Shown here: piece after piece, positions 55,166-63,909 of the stretch
Layout: each line of letters starts with the position of its first letter
Numbering within the stretch: the stretch's first letter is position 1
DNA from: Bacteroidota bacterium
GTDB lineage: Bacteria > Bacteroidota > Bacteroidia > Chitinophagales > Chitinophagaceae
NCBI GenBank assembly: GCA_018267625.1
Contig: JAFDYC010000051.1
Location: 1-64,000, forward strand
Direction of reading: 5' to 3'
DNA length: 64,000 nt
Translations under genes and position numbers: made by a program
The notes under the pieces: generated by a model
The model's database searches: none
The model's input: the letters and a program-made list of their open reading frames with translations, nothing else
Told to the model about the DNA's origin: nothing

Positions 55166-55876
55166 CTACGCCATCAGCCCTTCCTCCATCATACTCAGGA
55201 ATTGCTGGCCACCCACGATAATATGGTCGAGCAGGCGGATGTCCATCAGCGCGGCGGATTCACGGAGTTTATGGGTCAGTTTGATGTCGGCCTCACTGGG
55301 TCTTAGGTTGCCCGAGGGATGGTTGTGGGCCACGATGAGTTGGTTAGCGCCCTGGAGCAAAGCATTTTTGAGAATGACCCGCAAGTCCACTACAGTGCCC
55401 GCCATACCGCCTTCACTGATTATCTCACTTCGCAACAGGCGGTTTGCCTGGTTGAGATAAAGGACACAAAAAGCCTCCGTATTTCGGTCCGCCAAAAGGG
55501 AAATCAAAATTTCAGCGGCTTGTTCTTTACTATGGATGCTTGCTCGGTTCATGCCTTCTGCCCGCTGCCGCCGCCGTCCCAGTTCAAGTGCCGCAGCAAT
55601 GCTTATCGCACGGGCTTCACCCAAGCCCTGGCCCGGCAATTGCAGGTCCCTTACGCTGAGCCTGCCCAATTCATTTAGGTCATTATTTGCCTTTTTCAGC
55701 ACCTTTTGTGCCAAGGCCAATGCCGAGTTTTTTTTCGTACCACTATGGATAAGAATAGCCAGCAGTTCTGCATCGGAAAGCGCTGCAGGGCCTTTCAGCA
55801 GGAGCTTTTCTCGTGGGCGATCATCTTCAGCCCATTGCTTGATACTCTGGTTGTGTGCGTCAGGTTGCTCGGGCAT
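55166..55876 (-). CDS. radC: RadC-like JAB-domain protein
   Basis: A 236-residue protein with an N-terminal helix-hairpin-helix part (RPREKLLLKGPAALSDAELLAIL) and a JAB1/MPN metalloprotease-like domain with the zinc site VAHNHPSGN followed by D in EADIKLT. The family is named for a DNA-repair association that was later withdrawn; its real function is unsettled. Its stop is 8 bases from the convergent lipoprotein gene. Confidence 0.9.
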   Translation of the reverse strand: MPEQPDAHNQSIKQWAEDDRPREKLLLKGPAALSDAELLAILIHSGTKKNSALALAQKVLKKANNDLNELGRLSVRDLQLPGQGLGEARAISIAAALELGRRRQRAEGMNRASIHSKEQAAEILISLLADRNTEAFCVLYLNQANRLLRSEIISEGGMAGTVVDLRVILKNALLQGANQLIVAHNHPSGNLRPSEADIKLTHKLRESAALMDIRLLDHIIVGGQQFLSMMEEGLMA

Positions 55877-56009
55877 AGGCTGGCTTTAAGGCTTAATAAT
55901 AGCGCGGAAAAGTCAGTAACCGTAGCGATAAGCAACGCTCCGTTCAAAAGGGTGTTGCAGGTTCTGGCGGCGATTATTGGGTAGCCGGCAGCAGCACCTT
56001 GATGCAGCA

Positions 56010-56164
56010 TCCGTTGCGTCGCACGTTGCGGGGCCTGTGCTGCTATGAGGCATTTTTCAGGGCATCGGTTCCTGCGCGTTCCGGGAACTGCCGAACAGCG
56101 AAATGTTGCTGAAGGGTGCGACGCAACGGAAGCCGGGCGCTGCAAGTAGCCGATAAAAAAATGC
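56010..56164. repeat. Inverted pair of the dispersed repeat, copies 3 and 4
   Basis: Copy 3 is on the minus strand (core at 56024-56010, preceded by ACGT and followed by TGCTGCATC as in copy 1), and copy 4 on the plus strand (GAAGGGTGCGACGCAACGGA, 56111-56130, ending GTAGCCGATAAAAAAA). They point away from each other in the 405-base gap (55877-56282) between radC and pdhB. No gene is visible in this gap. Confidence 0.7.
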
Positions 56165-56282
56165 CTTAAAAGCAAGTGCCGGCTTTAGGCACAACGAAGA
56201 CGGGCTGAGCAGAAAAAAGGCTGCCCTTTTGAGACAACCTCAGTAACAGATTTTTCAGGCTACCCCAGGATGGGCAGAAAGG

Positions 56283-57266
56283 CTATTTCAGCAGATACAT
56301 CACTTCCTTAGCCAGTTTGACGGTGCGTTCTACACTGGGTAAGGCTGCGGCTACGAGGTTGGGCGCGTAGTGCATGTTGGTGTCGGCAGAAGTAATCCGG
56401 CGAATGGGCGCGTCGAGGTAATCGAACACTTCTTTCTGGATGCGGTAGCTGATTTCAGACGACACGGAGCCAAAGGGCCATTGTTCTTCTACTATCACCA
56501 GGCGGCCAGTCTTGCGCACGGATTCGGCGATGGTTTGCCAATCGAGTGGGCGGATGGTGCGCAGGTCTATCACCTCGGCGCTGATATTTTCCTTAGCCAG
56601 CTCATCGGCTGCGCCCAGCGCCACCTTCATCATTTTATTAAAGGAGACCATCGTCACATCGCTGCCTTCGCGCACCACTTTGGCCTTGCCAATGGGGATG
56701 AGGTATTCTTCTTCCGGCACTTCGCCCTGGTCGCCATACATCACTTCACTTTCCATAAACACCACTGGATTTTCATCCCGGATGGCACTTTTCAAGAGGC
56801 CTTTAGCATCGTAGGGGTTGGAAACGGAAATAACCTTGATGCCGGGGATATTCGCATACCAGCTTTCAAAAGCCTGGGAGTGCTGGGCGCCGAGTTGGCC
56901 GGCCGAGCCGTTTGGCCCACGGAACACAATGGGGCAGCCAAAATGTCCTCCGCTCATGGACAGTGCCTTGGCAGCATGGTTAAGTATCTGGTCCAGCGCC
57001 AGGACGGCAAAGTTCCAGGTCATAAATTCTACGATGGGGCGTGTGCCATTCATGGCAGCACCAACGCCAATAGCGGCAAAGCCTAACTCAGCAATGGGGG
57101 TGTCAATGACACGGCGGGGGCCAAATTCTTCCAGCATACCCTGGCTCACCTTGTAGGCGCCATGGTACTGGGCCACTTCTTCACCCATCAAAAAAACACG
57201 CTCATCCCGGCGCATTTCTTCCTGCATGGCTTCCCTGAGCGCTTCGCGAAAATGTATGGTACGCAT
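56283..57266 (-). CDS. pdhB: Pyruvate dehydrogenase E1 component subunit beta
   Basis: Beta subunit of the heterotetrameric E1 of the pyruvate dehydrogenase complex, oxidising pyruvate to acetyl-CoA. The 327-residue protein begins TIHFREALREAMQEEM and shows VFLMGEEVAQYHGAYKVSQG, FRGPNGSAGQLGAQHSQ and EEQWPFGSVSSEI. A branched-chain 2-oxoacid E1 beta is the main alternative. The alpha subunit is not adjacent. A TATCTTCGCC promoter-like element lies 40 bases upstream. It may also be read from the genes upstream. Confidence 0.9.
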   Translation of the reverse strand: MRTIHFREALREAMQEEMRRDERVFLMGEEVAQYHGAYKVSQGMLEEFGPRRVIDTPIAELGFAAIGVGAAMNGTRPIVEFMTWNFAVLALDQILNHAAKALSMSGGHFGCPIVFRGPNGSAGQLGAQHSQAFESWYANIPGIKVISVSNPYDAKGLLKSAIRDENPVVFMESEVMYGDQGEVPEEEYLIPIGKAKVVREGSDVTMVSFNKMMKVALGAADELAKENISAEVIDLRTIRPLDWQTIAESVRKTGRLVIVEEQWPFGSVSSEISYRIQKEVFDYLDAPIRRITSADTNMHYAPNLVAAALPSVERTVKLAKEVMYLLK

Positions 57267-57306
57267 CCCTTGAAAATATTGCTTGAATAAAAGCTTTTTT
57301 AAGCGC

Positions 57307-57316
57307 GGCGAAGATA
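57307..57316 (-). promoter_or_regulatory. Probable -7 promoter element of pdhB
   Basis: TATCTTCGCC on the minus strand, 40 bases before the ATG at 57266; a close variant of TACCTTCGC. Confidence 0.4.
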
Positions 57317-57323
57317 AGACGGC

Positions 57324-57848
57324 CTAACGCTTCACCCTTCGGAAACTGGTGATGGAGTTGAGGTACTTTTCCCGGAAATGCAGTGTCAGTAGGGTATCAT
57401 TGAGATTGAGCACCTCCATCCTGATCCGGGAACCCCCGCCCTTTAGCTTTTGTTCGTCTAAGATTAAGGCCTGGTCTTCAAAGTACCATTTAGCAGAATC
57501 CAGCCCGTCGAGGGAATGGAGATAGACCATACTATCAGGATGAAAATCGAACCAGGTTTCGGAAATGGCTTTCTCCTGAGCTTCTTTGAAGGCATCGAGA
57601 TTGGCACGCTGGTATTTTTTAAACGTGTCTATATTGTTGGTGCCATACAGCCTGAAGTTGGCCAGGGAATCGGTCTGGCTGCCTACGGTGTCTAAGAACA
57701 TTCGCTGCTGGTCGTAGGCCGAATCCATTTCCGGGTTTTTTACGCTCGTCTCCTGCCAGAGGCCGATAATGCGCTTTTTCTGGGAAGGCTGGCAGGAGGT
57801 AATCAGCAGTAGGGCCAGGCCAGCCAGCAGGAAGGAGTAAACGTTCAT
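57324..57848 (-). CDS. Hypothetical lipoprotein, lipocalin-like
   Basis: A 174-residue protein with a lipobox (LITSC, residue 19). The mature part (IIGLWQETSVK, MVYLHSLDGLDSAKWYFED, LLTLHFREKYLNSITSFRRV) suggests a small beta-barrel of the lipocalin/DUF-type common in Bacteroidota. No function can be assigned. It follows the DUF4476 gene by 6 bases in the same orientation and precedes pdhB. Confidence 0.75.
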   Translation of the reverse strand: MNVYSFLLAGLALLLITSCQPSQKKRIIGLWQETSVKNPEMDSAYDQQRMFLDTVGSQTDSLANFRLYGTNNIDTFKKYQRANLDAFKEAQEKAISETWFDFHPDSMVYLHSLDGLDSAKWYFEDQALILDEQKLKGGGSRIRMEVLNLNDTLLTLHFREKYLNSITSFRRVKR

Positions 57849-57854
57849 GAGGTA

Positions 57855-58841
57855 TTAAGGATGCAGCAATTTGCTGAAAGCAGATTTCCAGGTGTCGGTA
57901 CTAAACAAATCGTCGAGTAAAGCGAACGACGACTGGTCGCTGATGCGGGGATAAATATGCTTGAGTAGGGTGAAACGAGCGGATTCAGTTTCGAGGATTT
58001 GCGCCAGGCTGCGAGCCTGCCAGCTCTGGTAGCATTTGTCCATCTGGCCAAGGATGTATGCGAGGCGCTGTTCATCACCAATTCGTGAAGACATCGCATG
58101 GAACACCTTTCCAAAGTCTTCATTGGACAATGCATTCGGGCAGTCGGAATTGCGCAAGCTGCTGTTTTGAATGATCATTACGCTGTCCCGAATGGGCATT
58201 TGTCGCTCGGGTTCCGGGGGGATCCGTTTATCATCATCGTCATGCCCCAATTCCATGTTTGGGATAAAAGCCGGGCCTTCCGAGGCTGTATGATTCGTTT
58301 TTGCCGGCAGCTTTTTGACCGGCTTTACCTTCTGTTCCGGGTGGTCTTTTTTTGAGAAAATCGAAAGCCTGCCTTGCCGGGAAGTAGTGTTCTTCAGCGG
58401 CTGCTTCTCCGTTATTGTTTTTTTCGTGGGCAGCGGCGGCTCCTGAAAGGAATGGACTGCCAGGACGGTTGGCATATGGTCCTCATCAGCGGCGTTGCCG
58501 GCTTTGAGGTAGAAGCCTTGCTGTAGATCATACAGCTCGTAGGCATCCTCTTTTTTGACTAAAAGAAAGCCCCGGCTGCCCCCATCCGGGATAAGGACAG
58601 TGAATTTTTCGGAAGGGTAACTGTTTTGTTGAAAGAGTATTTCAATTGTCAGAGGGCCTGGCGCTAATTGGGGAAGGATGCAATAGTTCTTACCATATCG
58701 GGGCTGCATGGCACCATCCAGCTTGAGGTAAAAAGGTGTTTGCTTATCCCCTTGAATATAGAGGTAGGAAAACTGCTCTTTTGCTGCCGCAGACAGCGTA
58801 GCCAGCACTATAAAAAGAAAGAGAACGCAACGCTTCATCAT
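57855..58841 (-). CDS. Exported DUF4476-domain protein
   Basis: A 328-residue protein with a signal peptide (CVLFLFIVLATLSAAA). The N-terminal part is beta-rich (FSYLYIQGDKQTPFYLKLDG). A low-complexity Lys/Pro-rich linker (about 135-215) leads to a C-terminal helical domain with CPNALSNEDFGKVFHAMSSR, which resembles DUF4476. The domain is found in exported proteins of Bacteroidota and its role is unknown. It lies 2 bases after the biotin carrier gene and is probably part of its transcript. Confidence 0.8.
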   Translation of the reverse strand: MMKRCVLFLFIVLATLSAAAKEQFSYLYIQGDKQTPFYLKLDGAMQPRYGKNYCILPQLAPGPLTIEILFQQNSYPSEKFTVLIPDGGSRGFLLVKKEDAYELYDLQQGFYLKAGNAADEDHMPTVLAVHSFQEPPLPTKKTITEKQPLKNTTSRQGRLSIFSKKDHPEQKVKPVKKLPAKTNHTASEGPAFIPNMELGHDDDDKRIPPEPERQMPIRDSVMIIQNSSLRNSDCPNALSNEDFGKVFHAMSSRIGDEQRLAYILGQMDKCYQSWQARSLAQILETESARFTLLKHIYPRISDQSSFALLDDLFSTDTWKSAFSKLLHP

Positions 58842-58843
58842 AG

Positions 58844-59344
58844 TTATTCAAGCTCAATCAGCACATCTCCTTTGCCTACGGCTGTGCGTTCCGCCACCCG
58901 GATATTTTTTACTGTGGCTGCCGCTGGAGCTTTCAATACATTTTCCATTTTCATGGCTTCAAGCACCAGCACGGCATCACCTTTTTCAATTTGCTGACCG
59001 GGCGCTACCAGCACACGTAATACCATGCCGGGCATGGGTGCTTTAATCGGTTCCGCTTTTTTATTAGTTGCAGCGTCAAAGCCCATTTCACGGAGCAGTA
59101 AATCCATAGGTTCGGCAATCGCTACCTGATAGCGGTGCCCGTTGATGAAAATGCTTAAGGTTTTCTCCTTACGGTCTATGTTTTCAACCAGAGCTTCGTA
59201 ACTGACACCTCGAAATAACACACTCAGCACGCCCGTTCCGGAGGGGACAACATCCAAGCTTGCCGGATGGCCATTGATGAGCCAGGCACCATCCTGTTGC
59301 TCCAGTTTGAAGGGATATTTATCGTTTACGGTAGCCTGAATCAT
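58844..59344 (-). CDS. Biotin carboxyl carrier-like protein
   Basis: A 166-residue protein whose C-terminal half (about 95-166) is a biotinyl domain with the biotinylation motif EAMKMEN, preceded by an APMPGMVLRVLVAPG strand pattern. It resembles the carrier subunit of acyl-CoA carboxylases or of methylmalonyl-CoA-type decarboxylases. The N-terminal half lacks a known function. It is the first gene of the group with DUF4476, the lipoprotein and pdhB. It does not sit next to a biotin carboxylase. A TACTTTCGCC promoter element precedes it. Confidence 0.85.
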   Translation of the reverse strand: MIQATVNDKYPFKLEQQDGAWLINGHPASLDVVPSGTGVLSVLFRGVSYEALVENIDRKEKTLSIFINGHRYQVAIAEPMDLLLREMGFDAATNKKAEPIKAPMPGMVLRVLVAPGQQIEKGDAVLVLEAMKMENVLKAPAAATVKNIRVAERTAVGKGDVLIELE

Positions 59345-59362
59345 CGCTTATTTTTTCGCGGA

Positions 59363-59372
59363 GGCGAAAGTA
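59363..59372 (-). promoter_or_regulatory. Probable -7 promoter element of the biotin carrier gene
   Basis: TACTTTCGCC on the minus strand, 18 bases before the ATG at 59344. Confidence 0.5.
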
Positions 59373-59533
59373 AGGGCAATATGGGAAGGCCACCGTATTC
59401 AAGCCCGAAAGCCCAAGTCCGGTTTAGAAAATTTGGGAGATTCATATTCCTGAGCGTATAAAAACGGAATGGTACACGGCAAGGGTTCAACTTCGCAACT
59501 TCGCATCCTGCCCGAGTGGCTAATTTTTTATTC

Positions 59534-62182
59534 ATGCAAACACTACCCTTTGCAAATCGCCAGTGCCGTGCCTGGCAGTTCCTCTCTATTTGCTTCGCAG
59601 CCGCTTTACTTCAGATTTCCTGCAACGGCCCCAGCCAGCTTACCGCCACTCAGGGAAACACTGCTCAAGTTCAACCCACAGATACTAGCGCGGCTTTTCG
59701 CATTTTTCGTACCAGCGCACCCCGCATCTGGTCTATCGTCAACACTACCCTAACCCTAAGTTTCGATTTTGAAAAAAAGGAAGCTCAGGGTGAAGAACTA
59801 CTCCAATTCATCCCCTATGCACATGCAGCGGATACGTTGGTACTGGATGCTAAGAGTATGAAAATCGTGTCCGTAGCGAAGAAAAGTTTGTTTTCAGATG
59901 CCTTACAACCATTGGAATATTCCTATGATGGCAAACAACTGAAGATAGATGTGCGCCACTTGAATTTCGGCAATATGGAATCGAAGCTGGCGCAAACTAT
60001 CCGGATTGAATACGTAGCCAAACCTTACGCAACAGCTACCGGTGGCTCGGCAGCCATAGGCGAAGACCGGGGTTTGTATTTCATCAATACAGACCATAAA
60101 ATTCCTGGAAAACCGGTTCAAATCTGGACTCAGGGCGAAACGGAAAGCAATTCACATTGGATGCCTACGATTGACAAGCCCAACCAGCGCAGTACGTTTA
60201 GCATCACGCTCATTGTGCCCGATTCTATGCAGACTCTGAGCAATGGCTATATGGCTTCGAGCCTGCCATATGGCAATGGGATGCGGAAAGACTCCTGGTC
60301 TATGCTGCAGCCGATACAGGTGTATGCAGCCATGTTTGCTATTGGCAACTATGCTCTTGTTCGCGATGTGTGGTACAACCATAAAATGCAACGTTTCGAC
60401 GTGAACTATTACGTAGAGCCGGCGTTTGCACCCTATGCCCGGGAGATGTTTCGTAATACCACGGAGATGATGACTTATTTCTCAGACCTGACCGGCGTTC
60501 CGTATCCCTGGAGCAAATACAGCCAAGTGGTAGCACGCGACTATGTAAGCGGCGCGATGGAGAACACAACAGCCTCCCTCTTCGGTGAGTTTGTCAATAA
60601 AAATGCCCGACAGCTTTTAGACCAAAACAATGAAGACGTGGTGAGCCACGAGCTGTTTCACCAATGGTTTGGCGATTATGTGACCTGCGAAAGTTGGACA
60701 CATATCAACCTCAATGAATCCTTTGCCACCTTTGGCGAACAGCTTTGGCGGCGCTACAAGCATGGCCAGGTCAGCGCCGATGAGCAAGCATGGAATGACT
60801 TGCAGACATACCTCGAAGCCGCACGGCAAAACGACCCTCCTTTAGTGCGCTATCACTACCGCAGCAGGGAAGATGTCTTTGACAGGATTTCTTATCAAAA
60901 GGGGGCAAGCATTCTGCGATACATGAACAGCCTCATGGGCGATACCCTGATGTCTTTATCCATGAAAACCTACCTCCTCAGCCATAGTCTGGAGAGCGCA
61001 GAAACGGATGACTGGCGGCTGGCTGTAGAATATGCTACCGGCCTCGACTGGACTCCGTTTTTCAACCAATGGTATTTCCGGGGCGGACACCCTACACTGC
61101 ATATCCGGTATGCATTTGATGATGCACACAAAAAGATGAACGTAATCATCGGGCAGCAAAGCAGCCCAGACAGCAACTACCTCTACGACCTGCACCTGAA
61201 GGCGGCAATACTTTATGAAGGCAAACCTGCTCAGTGGGTGCCTTTTCATATCAACAAGAGCACACAACAGTTCAGTTACCCTGCCGATGCCCAGGGTAGG
61301 TATCCCCTGGTGATTGTTGATGCCGATCATGTGCTTCCGGGAAGCATTGATGAAGAAAAGCCCATGCAGATGTGGATGGATCAACTCAAAAACACATCCG
61401 ACTATATCAGCAAACTGATGGCTGTGGATGCCGCTATGCGCAATGATGGGCAATCATTGTCCCCTGCTCTGCTTTCCGAAGCCTTACGCGATACCCTGCC
61501 TGGCATCAGCACCTACACCTTGCGTAGCCTGATTAAACTGAAACGTCAATCGTCAAGAGATGTGCTGCTGCCTCAAGTAAAATTTTTGGCACAAACGGCG
61601 GGCAACAACAAACAACAGGCTGCCGCCTTTGCTGTGCTGGGCAACTGGAAGAATAAAGATGAAATCCCTGCCATGATAGCTGCGGTAAACGACAGCTCTT
61701 ACCTCGTTTCGGGGGCTGCCCTGGGAGCCTTACACGAACTGGCTCCTGATACGGCCTATACCCTGGCTCAAAGTATTTTAAAACAAGACCCCAAAGACTT
61801 GCTGGAAGCTTCTGCCTGGGCATCCATTGCCATCAAAGGGGCCCCGGAAGATTTTGAATTGTTGATTCGGAATGTGCCCCGGGTGTATGGTGGAGAAAAG
61901 ATGGCATTAGCCACTACCCTTGCCCAATTTGCCAAAGCCACTAAAGATGACCTCATCTTCAAGAAATGCCTTACGACCCTTGACAGTATGGCTGCCAGTG
62001 AGTCTATTGGCAAATACCGATTTTCCATCGGTACTAACATATATATGCTGGCGAAGTATTACAAAGACGAGCCAAATCCTACCCGGCTGAACCTCTCTAA
62101 AAGCTTTGCTGATGATGTACTCCGGAATGAAACAGATGCCGACAATCAGGCAAAGTATCGTAAGATGAAAGCGCTGCTTTAA
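59534..62182 (+). CDS. M1-family zinc aminopeptidase, lipoprotein
   Basis: Removes N-terminal residues from peptides outside the cytosol. The 882-residue protein has a signal ending in a lipobox (LLQISC, about residue 32), the exopeptidase motif GAMEN (about 339), the zinc site HELFHQW (about 373) with the third ligand in NESFA, then a long helical HEAT-like C-terminal part. A GTG lies six codons upstream; ATG at 59534 gives the better signal. It is divergent from the biotin carrier gene, and its stop overlaps the convergent FG-GAP gene by 4 bases. Confidence 0.92.
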   Translation: MQTLPFANRQCRAWQFLSICFAAALLQISCNGPSQLTATQGNTAQVQPTDTSAAFRIFRTSAPRIWSIVNTTLTLSFDFEKKEAQGEELLQFIPYAHAADTLVLDAKSMKIVSVAKKSLFSDALQPLEYSYDGKQLKIDVRHLNFGNMESKLAQTIRIEYVAKPYATATGGSAAIGEDRGLYFINTDHKIPGKPVQIWTQGETESNSHWMPTIDKPNQRSTFSITLIVPDSMQTLSNGYMASSLPYGNGMRKDSWSMLQPIQVYAAMFAIGNYALVRDVWYNHKMQRFDVNYYVEPAFAPYAREMFRNTTEMMTYFSDLTGVPYPWSKYSQVVARDYVSGAMENTTASLFGEFVNKNARQLLDQNNEDVVSHELFHQWFGDYVTCESWTHINLNESFATFGEQLWRRYKHGQVSADEQAWNDLQTYLEAARQNDPPLVRYHYRSREDVFDRISYQKGASILRYMNSLMGDTLMSLSMKTYLLSHSLESAETDDWRLAVEYATGLDWTPFFNQWYFRGGHPTLHIRYAFDDAHKKMNVIIGQQSSPDSNYLYDLHLKAAILYEGKPAQWVPFHINKSTQQFSYPADAQGRYPLVIVDADHVLPGSIDEEKPMQMWMDQLKNTSDYISKLMAVDAAMRNDGQSLSPALLSEALRDTLPGISTYTLRSLIKLKRQSSRDVLLPQVKFLAQTAGNNKQQAAAFAVLGNWKNKDEIPAMIAAVNDSSYLVSGAALGALHELAPDTAYTLAQSILKQDPKDLLEASAWASIAIKGAPEDFELLIRNVPRVYGGEKMALATTLAQFAKATKDDLIFKKCLTTLDSMAASESIGKYRFSIGTNIYMLAKYYKDEPNPTRLNLSKSFADDVLRNETDADNQAKYRKMKALL

Positions 62183-63795
62183 GGAATACAGAATTTTTGT
62201 GTCAGCACCTGACCCATACTCTCCACTCTGCATAAGTAAATACCCGGGCTCAGCTTGGCGGTGGGTAGAGGAATGATATTGGTTCCTGGGTGTAAAATCA
62301 AAGAAGGAATAGAAAATTCCAGCCGCCCTTGTGCATTATATAGAGAAAGTCTGGAGGGAGCAGTCAGCGAGCAGCTAACTGATGCCATATAGTTTCCATC
62401 CTGCGCCCCCTTCAAGATGTGAAGGCTCGCCGAGCTTGGATACCGTTCGGCTGGGGTGCTGGTATTTTCGTAGTTACAGGCATTGCTGCGGCGTAAAATA
62501 TCCCGCTGAAACATGGGCCAATTCATGCCGTGGTCCGGCCCGACAGACAACATGTATGCACGGCCAAAATCTTTGTAGAAATCTGGATATTCTGCATGTC
62601 CGCCGACCACAAATACATCTACAGTTCCGTCCTTATCGAAGTCGGCTACGAGCGGAGCATGTTCCAGGCTGAAAAGTGAATCTCCATAATCGCTGCGCAA
62701 ATTTTTCCGGAATAGCAGGTTGCCATTCTGCCCCTGAAGCGCAATCAGGTCTCCTGCATCCGTGCCAAAGACAAGGTCCGGGAATGCATCATTGTTTAGT
62801 TTGGAAACAGCAACCCCCCGGAAGCATTGGGCATAGCCCGGCAAATTATAGCTCCACATCAGGCTGCCATCGGCACGCAATGCAGTCATCTTATACCAGG
62901 CAGAAAACACGACATCACATTTCCCGTCATGATCCAGATCGGCAATGACAGCCGGGGAAGTGACCGCAAAATTGGGCCCATAACTAAAGGTCCATTTCGT
63001 TGAACCCGTACGCGCATCCAGGCAGTACAATGTGTCATTGTAGGAGCCGAGAAACAACTCGTAATTGCCATCATTTCCCAGGTCGCTATAGGCCGTTCCG
63101 TGATACACCACGTCATTGAGGCTGTGTGTCCAGAGCAGCTTTCGGTCGTAGCCGCGGTATGCATACACCTTATTGGCATTTCTGTTTTTTGCATTCCAGG
63201 TTGCAACAACAAAATCGGGCTTCCCATCTCCGTCAATATCGCAAATCGTTGGAGCAGTTTGAATCCAGGAATCGGTGTCCACTGCCAGTTCCCATTGCCG
63301 GGCGCCATTCTGAGCATTGATGCAAATCACGTAGCCTCCAAATTCTCCATGCAATAAATCCAGCTTGCCATCATTTTCTAAATCCGTGATACTGGGTGGA
63401 GAATCGCTGCCCCGGGTATTACAGGTCCATTTAACGGTTCCGTCATTCCCATTAAGGCAAAATGTTTTCGGGTTGCAGGAAGAGGCTACCAGCACATCTT
63501 TTATCCCATCGTTGTCCACATCATAAATCAAGGGTGCGGCATCATTACAGCCTTCGGCAGCACCTGCTGCATTGAATTTCCATAGAAGGCTTCCGTCTTC
63601 TGCATTCAAGGCATACACACAACTATCATTACGATAGCATCCAAACACCACTTCCAGCTTTCCATCATTATCCAAATCGGCAGCAGCAGACTGGCCGAAA
63701 GAAGCATCATGAGTGTTGAAGCTCCATTTGATATTCGGTTGCCCCATTCCAATTTGAGGCAGCCACAGGCAGAGCAATAAACAGAGATTTTTCAA
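62179..63795 (-). CDS. Secreted FG-GAP/VCBS-repeat propeller protein with T9SS sorting signal
   Basis: A 538-residue protein with a signal peptide (NLCLLLCLWLPQIGMGQ) and repeated units containing calcium-binding DLDNDGK / DVDNDGI / DIDGDGK motifs (residues about 40-430), which form an integrin-like or PQQ-like propeller. The C-terminus (LSLYNAQGRLEF, GIYLCRVESMGQVLTQKF) is a T9SS sorting domain. The start is TTG at 63795: an in-frame TAA lies six codons upstream, and the next ATG comes only after the signal peptide. The surface role is unknown. Confidence 0.85.
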   Translation of the reverse strand: MKNLCLLLCLWLPQIGMGQPNIKWSFNTHDASFGQSAAADLDNDGKLEVVFGCYRNDSCVYALNAEDGSLLWKFNAAGAAEGCNDAAPLIYDVDNDGIKDVLVASSCNPKTFCLNGNDGTVKWTCNTRGSDSPPSITDLENDGKLDLLHGEFGGYVICINAQNGARQWELAVDTDSWIQTAPTICDIDGDGKPDFVVATWNAKNRNANKVYAYRGYDRKLLWTHSLNDVVYHGTAYSDLGNDGNYELFLGSYNDTLYCLDARTGSTKWTFSYGPNFAVTSPAVIADLDHDGKCDVVFSAWYKMTALRADGSLMWSYNLPGYAQCFRGVAVSKLNNDAFPDLVFGTDAGDLIALQGQNGNLLFRKNLRSDYGDSLFSLEHAPLVADFDKDGTVDVFVVGGHAEYPDFYKDFGRAYMLSVGPDHGMNWPMFQRDILRRSNACNYENTSTPAERYPSSASLHILKGAQDGNYMASVSCSLTAPSRLSLYNAQGRLEFSIPSLILHPGTNIIPLPTAKLSPGIYLCRVESMGQVLTQKFCIP

Positions 63796-63909
63796 GTAGC
63801 TTTTTTTTTAAAAGATAGAAAGGAGGCATCTGATTTTTTTCTAAAAAAAGAAAATTAGCACCAGGCTCATGAGCGTCCGTTTCCTTTCTTATCAGAAAAC
63901 ACCACGGCC

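Noticed and set aside
59480..59530. A tRNA-like GCCCGAGTGGC sequence before the M1 gene
   Set aside because: No acceptor stem, anticodon arm or T-loop can be formed around it, so it is not a tRNA gene.
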